Assembly (NCBI RefSeq): GCF_038502225.1
Contig: NC_091372.1
Coordinates: 9,823,290-9,887,289, forward strand
DNA: 64,000 nucleotides
Direction: 5' to 3'
Origin: Cherax quadricarinatus
Lineage: Eukaryota; Arthropoda; Malacostraca; Decapoda; Parastacidae
Shown: in pieces, positions 46,101-58,100 of the stretch
Position numbering within the stretch: the stretch's first letter is position 1
Layout: the number at the start of each line of letters is the position of its first letter
Notes under the pieces: generated by a model
Databases searched by the model: none
What the model saw: the letters and a program-made list of their open reading frames with translations, nothing else
Told to the model about the DNA's origin: nothing
Translations under genes and position numbers: made by a program

Positions 46101-49100
46101 TATGTCTGTTGTAAAATCAATTGTGGCACTGGGGAGTTCCATGGGGTTGGATGTGAGTTTGGAGGATGTGGAAGAATTGGTGGAAGACCACAATGAAGAG
46201 CTCACCACTGAGGAGCTGCAAGAGCTTCAGCAGGAAGAGCAACACATCGCAGCTCAGAATCTTGCTGCAGAGGAGGAGGAAGAGAGATGGAAGAAGGTGC
46301 CTTCTTCAGAAATTAAAGAGATTTTTACTATGTGGGGTAAGATGGAAAGCTTTATGGAGAAACATCACCCTAACAAGGTTGTTGCAAGCCAGGTTGGCAA
46401 CATGTACAGTGACAAAGTCTTGGGCCATTTTAGGGAAGTGTTAAAGAGACGCCAGACACAGAGCTCTCTCCACAGTTATTTTGTGAGACAGGACTCCAGT
46501 GACTCTCAAGGTGGTCCTAGTGGCATTAAGAAACAGAGAAGAGAAGCAACCCCAGAAAAGCAAATGGTACCTGAGGTGTTGATGGAAGGGGATTCCCCTT
46601 CCAAATTATAAGCAGTCCACTCTCTCTCCTCCTCCAGTCTCCCATACACTAAGAAGAATCTCCAATAAAGGTAAGTGTTATGCTGTTAATGTTTCATTCA
46701 TCATTTCCCATTGTATTGTTTATGTACTACATGCATATTTCATGTTAAAAATTTTTTTTGTTTTAATACTTCTGGGTGTCAGGAACGGATTAATTGTATT
46801 TACATTATTTCTTATGGGGAAAATTGATTCGTAAATCGTAAATTTCGTTTATAGTAACGGCTCCAGGAACGGATTAATTACGAACAACGAGGGACCACTG
46901 TATATAGAAAGTCCTTAGTTATGAAGAGCATTTCGGGCAAATTAGCTCAGTTTTGTCCAAGAATGCGACCCACACCACTCGACTAACACCCAGGTACCCA
47001 TTTTACTGATGGGTAAACATGACAGAAGGTGTCTTCAGGAAACACGTCATAATGTTTTTTCCAGCCGTACCGGGGACTCCAACTCCAGACTTCAGTGTGT
47101 GAGCTGAGTGTGCTAGTGTACTCATCTCAAAGTTATCACTGCATTGGTATGCTTAATTGTGATTATATAGGTTGTTTCACTCATAGGAGGCCCCGAGTTA
47201 TCGTTTACTACTGACATAATATACAAACAAGGCAGCTACAACTACGAGAGTACCAACTCAGGGCCTCCTACAAGTGAAACACCCCTGGGGACAGTAGGTC
47301 CCAGAAGATGAGGAAGTACTTGTACCTCCTCCCATGGCAGACACAGGTCTCAGACACTCCCATGACAGGGAGCCAAGACCAGGTCACCATCTGGAAAAGA
47401 CCCGGACCGGGACAGTACCAGTGAATCAAGGAGGAGGAGGAGGACCTCTGGATTTACAGCATAACTGGTACTTGTAGCCTAAGCTAAGCTAATTTAACCT
47501 AGATTAACCTAACCTACACCAACGAATATTGAGTTTAATAAATGAAAACGTTAATAAGTTGACGTTGAATACTGTAAAAAAAAATTTCTTGGTAAATTAA
47601 CTGAAGTTTTTAATCCCACTCCCTGAAGTTACCCCCCCTATCCCCTCATTTATGTAATTTCCATATCAACATTTAACTATACTTATATATTTTTTAGGTT
47701 AAATTAAAGTAACTTAACCTGATTTAACGTTGGTGAGGTGCTCCAGGTGCAAGGAAGTGGAGGCGCTCTCCACTTCCGAGGATCAAATCGGATTACCTTC
47801 CATTTTGTGACAGCTAAACGGCACTTACTGGTTTAGCTCTTCCCAGTAATGGTAAAAATCAAAACTAGCTTTGAGTAACGCTAAAACAAATTAGAAAAAT
47901 AGTGCGCTTAGCTTAGCTTAGCTTAGCTTAGCTTAGGGTGTTAGGTTATGTTAGGTTAAATATGGTTAGGTTACGTTAGGTTACGTTAGATTACGTTAAA
48001 TATGGTTAGATTAGGTTAGGTTAAATATGGTTAGATTAGGTTAGGTTAAATATGGTTAGATTAGGTTAGGTTAAATATGGTTAGATTAGGTTAGGTTAAA
48101 TATGGTTAGATTAGGTTAGGTTAGGCTAAGTTAGGTTAGGTTAGGTTAAATATGGTTAGATTAGGTTAGGCTAAGTTAGGTTAGGTTAGGTTAAATATGG
48201 TTAGATTAGGTTAGGTTAGGCTAAGGTTAGGTTAGGTTAAATATGGTTAGATTAGGCTCAGCTAGGTTAAATTCAATTCATTTATGTTATATTAAGCTAA
48301 GTGAGGTTAGGCTAGGCCAACTATGGTAAAGCTTTGTTAGGTTAAGGTCCATTAGGTTATGTTATATTAAGCTAAACATGGCTAGATTAGGCTCTGTTAG
48401 ACTATATTTTTCTAGTGAAAGTTGTCTATCTGTTTCCAAATGTTGAGTTCAAATTTACCACAAATATAATATTCAGCAATTTGGAAATTAAAATTTGGTC
48501 AATAGCGTGAATTTTTAAAACTAGCAGCCGCGAAGAACACAAATCCAATATCCATTTAATTTGACTATCTTGACATATTAGATTTCGAGTTTCGTGATTT
48601 TTTTTTTTTTTTTGTAATTGCGATGTTTTTACTTAATGAGAAGGTAAAAGGACCCAAGTGCAACTATTGTGACATTTTATTTTGGCAATGTTTCGCGCAG
48701 GAGATTTGTCAAGGCGTAACAAAACCTGAAGAGTGAAACGTTGCCTCAAAATACCACATTAGTTGCCTATGCATATTTTTACCTAGTATGTTGTCTGTAA
48801 TTCTAGCAACATTATTACACTTATCCCTACACTACCAGGGTGCACCTAACCTTAATATATTAAAAAACGGGTAAAAAAGTGAGATACAACATTGTGGGAG
48901 ACTGAGAAATTTAGATTAGGAGGTGAGGTTAGGTAAGACTTGTCAGGAAACAGGACAATTGTTTCTTGACGTGATTCTTAGTCATATGATGACCCACAGC
49001 GGGAGCTTTTGGTCATCTGACCGAGGCCTTCCACTGGCTTACCACTTCACCTCTTTAAAAATTAATGTTGCTTATAATATTCATAAAATAATATTAAATA

Positions 49101-52100
49101 ATGAAAATTTTTGAAGCCCTAATAATTATCTCTTTATGGGGTGCATTAGTGCTAATAAAGAGCTCTTGATCCACGGAAGTGAAGCTACCCTCCCCTTCCA
49201 AGAATCAGCCCTGATTACCTCCCATTTCCCAGGCGCTGTTTGACCCCCTAGGGATTTAGCTCATCCCCATGAATACACTGAATCAGTCACTGTCATCTTC
49301 AAATTTCCCGATGACTTTTCCCACAGCGCTTGAGCAGGAGGGAATCACAACAGTGGTTCAGAGGGATTCTTATATATCCCACACACAACTCATAGATGGG
49401 AAGACTCACTACATACACCGTTGGAACGCTTGACGAGGGTGCGGTCAACACACATGGCAATGTTGAGGTAGCACTGGTTCCTGTAGTTCCTGCCATCACT
49501 GCCACACACTGGGTTGTAAATTCTAGGGCAGGAGGAGAAGCTGGGGCATGGCCGCCTGGTAGGTCGCCCTGTTGTAAGGTGCTGGTGGTTTTTACACAAC
49601 TACCGAGTAATGCTGATGTTTGCTACGTTTTTCACTACTGCTACTGCTCTATTGCTACTTGCTACATTTTTTCTAAATGTCAATTAGGGAGCACCCAAAG
49701 GCATTTCAATATAAATTCCAATAAATATTTGTATCAGAGGAAAGCCTACTGAAATCGTAAGTTATGTGCAGTGTATTGTTACGATGTACACAGGTTTCTG
49801 AGTGTGGCTGTCGTGAATCAGGCAACACGTGAGTGGCAACAGAGTCTTAGAGGGAGGATACTTTTCAAGACTGAATTCCATGCTAAGGCTGGACAGAACT
49901 ACGAGCTAGAGTGGTAAATAATTAGCAATTACCTCAAATCCTGTGTGGTTAGGTTAGGTAATGTTTGTCAGGAAACAGGACAAGTGTTTGATGACGCGGG
50001 TCTTTGTCATATGATGACCCATAGCTGGAGCTTTTGGTCATCTGACTGAGGCCTTCCACTGGCTTACCACTCCACTCCTTTAAAAATTATAGCTATGATT
50101 ATATCCATTAGATAATATCCTGTATGGTGTTAGAAGCTCTATATAAAGCCACCTGAGCTTAGGTATAAGCTCATGTAGCTTTATATAGAGCCACCTGAGC
50201 TTTACAATACTGTGATTGAACTGATTAAGTCGTGTAAAGCTAAATGGTCTTTATTTTTAGACTTAAAGCTACAAAACTTTACATGGATACCTTGAAAGGA
50301 TTTCGGGGGTCAACGCCCCCGCGGCCTGGTCTGTGACCAGGCTCAAGATGGATCAGGGCCTGATCAACCAAGCTGTTACTGTTGGCCTACTTGATACAGT
50401 TTTTATTAACTTTGCTGTAAAACAATAAAATGAGTTTATAAGAGTGTGTAAATGATCAAACACCGATAATATTTACAAACTATTATTCAGGATTAAATAC
50501 TGAAGACAGGAGCCAGGAATTTAAATTATTCTATTCTATTCTATTTGATTCGCCGGTATGGTAATTTAAATTATCATTATTATTATTATTATTAAAGATT
50601 CGCCGGTATTCTCCCGGCCCGGGTCTTTTCCAAGTGGTGGCCCGGCCTTGGCTCCCTCTTTAGGGAGTGTCTGAGACCTAAGTCTCCCATGGGAGGAGGC
50701 ACAAATACCTCCTCATCTTTGGGACCAACTGTCCCCAGGCCTAGCCACAAGCTAGGCCTCTCTGGTCTGCCATCCCCGCCCCAAGGATACTAATGGGAAT
50801 GACAGTCTTGTGAGCTAAAGGCTCGGACTCAGGCACCTACCCTACCCTAGAAGGGTTAGGCATGGTGTCGATGAATTTAAATTAGTTAGTTAGTTAGTTA
50901 AAGATTAGCCGGTATTCTCCCGGCCCGGGCCTTTTCCAAGTGGTGGCCCGGCCTTGGCTCCCTCTTTAGGGAGTGTCTGAGACCTAAGTCTCCCATGGGA
51001 GGAGGCACAAGTACCTCATCTTTGGGACCAACTGTCCCCAGGCCTAGCCACAAGCTAGGCCTCTCTGGTCTGCCATCCCCGCCCCAAGGATACTAATGGG
51101 AATGACAGTCTTATGAGCTAAAGGCTCGGGCTCAGGTACCTACCCTACCCTAGAAGGGTTAGGCATGGTATCGATGAATTTAAATTAGTTTAAAAATCCT
51201 ACACTAAATAGAGACGCGGTGACTTTTAAGTGTAACATAACCTATTACACTAACTACGAGGCTTCTGTTATTCTTAAATTAACCCGTCGCTATTTTACCA
51301 TATAACGAAAATGGCAAAATTTAATGTTTTTTAACATAATTCTGTGGCTACAAATAATTACATTAAATCGCGACAGTATTGATTTTTGTCCCTATAACGT
51401 AACTGAATTTTGAAAGACCATAAACTATTTTAAATTGTCCTGTTGCCTGACAAGCCTTACCTAATTTAGCCCAAACTGCTGTATTATATATACACAAATG
51501 AGTCTTCAATATGATTAAGACCCGCGTCAGGAGACACATTCTATATCCTGGCGAATATTATGCCAATTAACTGCTGTAATTTGTTCTGATTTATATTAAT
51601 TTTGAGCTTTGAACAGATAAACCTCTTACTGATAGGAATCTAAGTTGCTGGCCCAAAATATGACATATCTTAGAGCTGGTGGAAGGGATGGACTCACTAC
51701 ACTGGTCTTGGATGCTGAGGGAATTATGGCAGCTGACAGTCGAAAAGTTATCTATGTTGTAAATTTTGCTATCATTGCTGCACACGGGTGCGGAATAAAG
51801 CTGGGCAGTCATCCGGGCATGACTGGTGGGGCGTACCTGTGATGGGCATACAGTGAGTGACCCAGGCTATTATTTTAGCTAGGAGAAAGGTCAGACCTCA
51901 GAATCTGATTGGTAAGCCAGCGGTAGGTCCGCTATGGTCTACTGTAAGACCATCAGCTACCACATTCGCATTTGTGTTAGACAGTACCCAGTGAAAGTGG
52001 CTGTTTCTTCCGGTGTCCCTTTCACAGTCACCCAAGATAACCCAAGAAAGTCAATGCGTCATCGAGGACTGTTATGTATCCATTGGGGTCTTTCAGTCTT

Positions 52101-55100
52101 GTCTCCCAAAATGCCACCCACACCAGTACCTACTTACTGCTAGGTGAACAGTGACAGCAGGTGTAAGGAAACGCCCAATGTTTCCACTCGACCCGGAATT
52201 GAACTACGGACACTCATGTGTGAGGCGAGAGCGTTGTTTACCTGGCCACTGGATGACTGACTACTTCACTGACATACGCACTGGTACAACACCACCACTA
52301 CACCAGCAATTATTTCTTGCCTCGCCACTGCTATAGGACCATCAGCTGCCACATTAATTAGCACCTAAATTCTCGAATAACAGATTCAACTTTCTTCTAA
52401 GTAGGATACACCTGTTCTGGAAGTTTCAACCCAATCACAAGAGGCATTCTCATGTTACTGTATACAATACAGCTTTATTCTCTGCAGTATACAAAATGCG
52501 GTGCATGTCGGGCAGACTAATCCTAATGCTTACAGTAGTTACCCTTTCTTGCATGCATAAAATTGAGAAAGTTACCCCTAAACAGACCAACGATAACTAT
52601 TATTTTCCTGTAGTTAATATACACCAATAAAAGTTTGAAGACGATCAGTAGAAGCATTCTCATATTCTCGTCTCTCACAAGTAGCGTAGTAGTTAAACCC
52701 GAAAATCCTCATATTATCGCACAGAAAAGAACCCCAGCGAACCACGAGGCAAAGCATCACCCATCACCATACCTGGAGGGTGTCCCAGGGGGTCAACGCC
52801 CCGGCGGCCCGGTCCGTGACCAGGCCTCGTGGTGGATCAGGTCCTGATCAACCAGACTGTTACTGGTAGATAAGACACATAGGCAACAGTTAGGCAACTT
52901 TATTCTGAAACGTATCGCCTACACAGTAGGCTTCTTCAGTCGAGTACAGGAAGTAGGCAGAAGCAGTAGAGATGTGAAGACGATGTAATGAGTCCATCAC
53001 ATCTCTACTGCTCCTGCCTACTTCCTGTACTCGACTGAAGAAGCCTACTGCGTAGGCGAAACGTTTCGGAATCAAGTTGCCTATGTGTCTCACCTACCAA
53101 CCTGTCGGTATTGTATACCATTTTGACATTCAGGCTGTTACAGCTGGCAGCAACCAAACCGAAGTACGAACCACAGCCCGGCTGGCAAATAATATCGTTA
53201 GTCGAGGGTCCACTGTACTGACTTCTAAGGCCCCGTCCAGTACCCTCTGGAGACCAACAGATTGATCTCAGTGAAACTCAAGACATCCACACATACCAAG
53301 CCATAACACTGTCAAATGTGGATACTTTTTAAATCAAACCTAAAGGTGAAAATTTCCCATAGGTCTTAGACAAAAATTATTATCTAAGTATTAGAGAAAG
53401 TTACTTTATAAATTATATAGTGTAGGTTTAAAATATTGTAGAGGCCTTTTCAATTTTCCAGCCTGATGGCCTAGTTCTTAGTGCTTCAGAAAAGCCGTGA
53501 TACTCCAGAAGTTTAACACAGACACACCAGTGATAAAGGTTTGAAGCAGACCAGAAGAAGCATTTTACAGTTACCACACGGAATCAGCAAATCAAAGTTG
53601 AGTAAGAATTAACCATACCAGGGGTGGGGATAGAACCCGCGGTCAGAGAGCCTCAAAACTCCAGACCGTCGCGTTAGCCACTGGACCAGCTAACCACAAT
53701 AAGATTCGTCCAACTAGGTATATTTCTACACCATAGGAAGGTTAGCATAGGCCACCACTGTGACCACAAATGCAAGTTTTAACAGACGAATCTCCAGCTA
53801 GCGTGGCCGTGACGAACTCTAGCTCAAGTCTGGAGTTTTGAGACTCTGACCGCGGGTTCAAATCCCACCCGTGGTATGGTTTGTTTGCAATCGTGTCATT
53901 ACGATTTCGTGAGTCATGTTGAGTAAGAATTATAGTAAACTGGCATATACAGTAACTTTTTTCTATATGATGAACCAGCCACTGAGGTCTGAAACAGTTC
54001 TGAAGAGACATGCTTCAGTTATGCGAAAAATATATAATTTTAAAGAAAAAAAATAACAAATTGGCACCTGCATACCCTAATAACAATCCCAACCCCTGAT
54101 CTAAGTAGGATGTGCCAGTGGTAAAAGTTTGAATTCGATCGGAAGAGGCTTTATGGAGATATCACACTGTAGCAAAATTCGGAAATTATATGCATAATTT
54201 TGACCATAATTTTGTCAATAACTACATAAACCTTTCCCTAGTTACAGTACACCAGAGTAGAAAATTTGAAGCCTATCGAATGAGGCATTCTCAAGTTATA
54301 AACAAAAACTGTGAATGCAAAAAGACTGGGCATTTATTAAATGAAAATTTTCAGTCATATCTAAACAGGATATCAACACACTATTGATATTTAATGAAAA
54401 TATTGTTGGGAATTGAGACGTGATAGTTAATGTTATCTTTTAGCATGGGATTCAAGAGTAACTTCAATCCTATATGCTGTCTTATTTTCGTGTCATATCA
54501 TTTATACTGGTTTGTGGAATCTATTGTTTGTTATGGCGTCGACTGAAGCATCAAACGCCAGATACCTCGTTCTCTGAATCCCCTTCAACCATGACAAATA
54601 TTACTCTCTATGTAACCTGTACGTTATTATTATTATAACCTAACTAAGCGCTATATATAACCTTTACAGGTTTAAACACTTCCCAATGAACACAACAATA
54701 AGAGTAACCTTACCACAAGCGCCGTTGCTGACTTTGAAGATAGATGGGTCCCTGCAGGTTTCCGACTTAAGGTTGCAATCATTGTTATAGGTCTTGCCAT
54801 CGCTGCCACACACAGGGTCATAGATGAAGGAACAGGGTATGTCACAGGGTCGCTGTGGCTTCTGCTGCACTAGGTCTGTATTGACAACGTGTTAGTAAGG
54901 ACGATGCTTAGTGTATTATAGAAAGCAGTATAACGTGGTCTATATTAGAACATGCGTTCCTTAGGGGTTAGAGGAGTGGCGGGTTACTGATGGTTAGAGA
55001 AAAGGCCCAGTACAGTGACTGGAACAATACACAAGGAACCAGCACATAGGAGAGAGTAGTTTACCACGACGTTGCGGTCCGACTTAGACCATTTACCAAG

Positions 55101-58100
55101 TCACACTAAAGTGACCTTTTAAATGGTCCAAGTCGGACCATGACCTTTTAATTGGTCCAAGTCGTAAGCTCCTCTCTCCTTTGTGCGAGTGATTTGTGTT
55201 ATGGTTAGTTATTGGGTGTTTAAGAGTCATGAAGGTTGAACCACTGGTTTACTAGTCAAGAATACTCTAATCCCTAAGGATGGGATTAACGTAAACTCTC
55301 AGTGTATATCCACTGAGAAACATACACTTCACAGTGTATATACCCAGTGGGCCACTTAGAGTACGACATGGGTGTCATGGATGCTACAATTGGGTTATGG
55401 ATTGTTCCAGCCACGAGGTGGATGGAACAATCCATAACTAACCCACGAGATGAACACGGAAACTATCTCGACTCTTCTGGCCCATCTTAGACCGTCATTT
55501 GTTAATATTTTACAATGGACCGAAAGGCTAACTAGTATCCATTTCCAGTACTTGGGTTAGTTGTGAATAACTACGAAATAATTCTAGAATAAACTAATTA
55601 TAAGTGATTAAACAGTTAATTAGTTAATTGACTATTTAATAAGTTACTTGATCAATAAGATATATATTTGATAAATTTAAACATTAATCATATTTTCGCT
55701 GAGGTGTTTTGTTCGTCAGGAAACAAGACAGTGACTCCATTTAGTTTAATATCTTTATTTTGCCCCCCATACCCATGGTGTGGGTAGTAGTCACCACATA
55801 CCCATGGTGTGGGTGGTAGTCAAAATATTACAGAAGTACATAAGTCCAGGAACTTAGCACCAAGGTTTTAATAGCCAAAAAAGTTACAATGGTAATGAGC
55901 TATTTATTTTTGTATCTGTTTACAGTCGTAATCAACGATTTATACAAACATGAATTTGGCCACGCGAAAAAATAACTAGTTATTCCTGAATGGTTTGTAA
56001 TATACCACTGTGGATAAAATATTATAACATTTCTTGAACATTTCTGAGTGAGTTGTCTCTGAGTTTATTTATTTTTAAACTCATTCCAGCACATAATGAC
56101 GTAAGGTGTGACATTTTCTCATTCCAGCACATAATGACGTAAGGTGTGACAATTGTCCATCTGGCCAAGTCTACAACCAGACAAGAGCACCGTTCATTGG
56201 TTAAAGCAACTGGCCTGACACAGCTAAGGCTTTTCACTCCATAGGCTGGTTGATTAACTGGATTTAAAAGCTGTCGATTTTATAATTATGCATAAAGATT
56301 GGAAAAAAAATTGTATTTATTGAGACTTACTACACGGGCCGGCGTAGTCCTTCGTGACTCGATGGCCTTTGCAAGCCGTGTTATCCAGGACACATTGATT
56401 GGAATATGTCACACCGTCAGTACCACACACTGGTAGGTACTCCCTGGTGCATGTCTCTCGACACACGGCTGTTGAAAGTGTATGAAAATTAAAAATCTTT
56501 ATTTCCATCAAGTGTAGTAAACTGATGTGGAAATAAGTGAGATATTTGGACGAAACTCTATAAGAATCCATAAAACTGGTGAAGAAAGACCTGTATTTTT
56601 TCCTGTCTATCGATAATCTAACAAATAATCTCTTCAGTAAGGAACACTTAATGTTTCTGAAGGGCCTTTGATCTAGAAAACTGTACTAACATTTCCGTTT
56701 ACAACATATTTCCCATTTGCTAACCTTACAATCCTAGTTTATTTTTCTCTCCCCAAAATATTTTTGGTTGCCTCACTCTGTGTTGGAGATGTTTTTATAA
56801 AAATTCCATTTCTTCTGTACATGGGACAGGCCATTTAGAGAGGCGGTAATTCACAAGTAACAGTAACACCACCTCTGCTAGAACAAAACCTTTGAAATTC
56901 TTGTAACTAATGGATCTTTAGTGGAATTCTTGATGTTATCCTCCTTTCCCTACTGTAAGGTAAGTACTGGTTTTCGAACAGAGTTGTGGATTCGTGGAAC
57001 AATCTTCCGAGTAGGGTGATAGAGGCTAGGACCATGGGTAGCTGTAATAAGAGATTGGACAGATATATGAGTGGGAGGGGTTGGGTTTGATTGGTGTCGT
57101 GGGTACGGGAGTAAATTCTTGGGTAGCTTTGGGTAGTGGTAGTTTTGATATGGGCCTGCTTTATATGGGTCAATGGGCCTTCTGCAGTGTTCCTCCATTC
57201 TTTTGTTCTTATGTTATTTTAATATTATGTATGTGACCCATCCTGTGTAATGGCATATGACAAGGGAAACATAGAAAGCTTATGCTTGCAATATAATATC
57301 ATATAGAATAGGATAACAGCACATTCGTGATGTTTACTAAATAAAAAATATGCAAAACACTTACTGGATGGCCGTCATCGCAACTCTTCAGCGGCAATAT
57401 TTACTGCATGAACCAACTGTGCTATTCTCTAGGATCAATGCTTAATGTAAGGACCGTCTGATCTACCCTTAAGGGCCAATACTGACTGTATAGACTGTCT
57501 GTACTGCCATTCAAGGACATGGACCATCTATACTACCCTTCAGGGCCATGGACCATTTATACTGTCGTTCAGAGCCAACACTGACTACATAGATCTTCTA
57601 TATTACCATTCAGGGCCATAGAACGTCTGTTCTCCAGGGCCAATACTTACTACATGGACCGTCTTTGGCTAGAGTGACCCGTCGTCCAGCACAGCCCTCC
57701 AGGTTGAGGAAACACTGGTTAGTGTAGGTCCTGCCATCACTGCCGCAGACCGGAGCCTTATTACTGGAGCATGAAGTGGGACATGGGCCCTCCACCACTG
57801 TTTGGAAAACGTTTGGTACAGTCTTCAGCAAAACAGGTTTAGAAAACGGTCCGTTTACCATTGCTTGAAAAGGTCAGGACTCTTCTTAGTGAATCAAGTT
57901 AGGAAACGGCATTACAACTACCGTTGGAAAAGGTTTTTAAACTTAGAGAAAAGAGATAACACGAGCTAGGTCAATAAATCAGTGTTGTCAGAGGATGTAA
58001 CACCAGCATTTCATTAATATTTTGTTCTGCCAGTTAGAAAAGTTTTTTTTTTTTTTAAATTCAGCTATGCCCAAAAGAAGACCCAAAAGAAGAAAAGTCC

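Larger units (their letters stand above)
44466..47110 (-). repeat. SINE-A interrupted by Tigger
   Basis: The left part (44466-44551) carries ccagtacatgtacaaggtat and atgacatacta. The right part (46903-47110) carries tatagaaagtc, the ctcgactaacacccaggtac body and a degenerate head near 47050-47110. Together they align end to end with the unbroken SINE-A at 12762-13158. Confidence 0.82.

Noticed and set aside
51591..51812. 73-codon frame starting [11 protein letters not shown] as a small gene
   Set aside because: It is the second half of the frameshifted Kazal exon read from an internal ATG, with no signal peptide.
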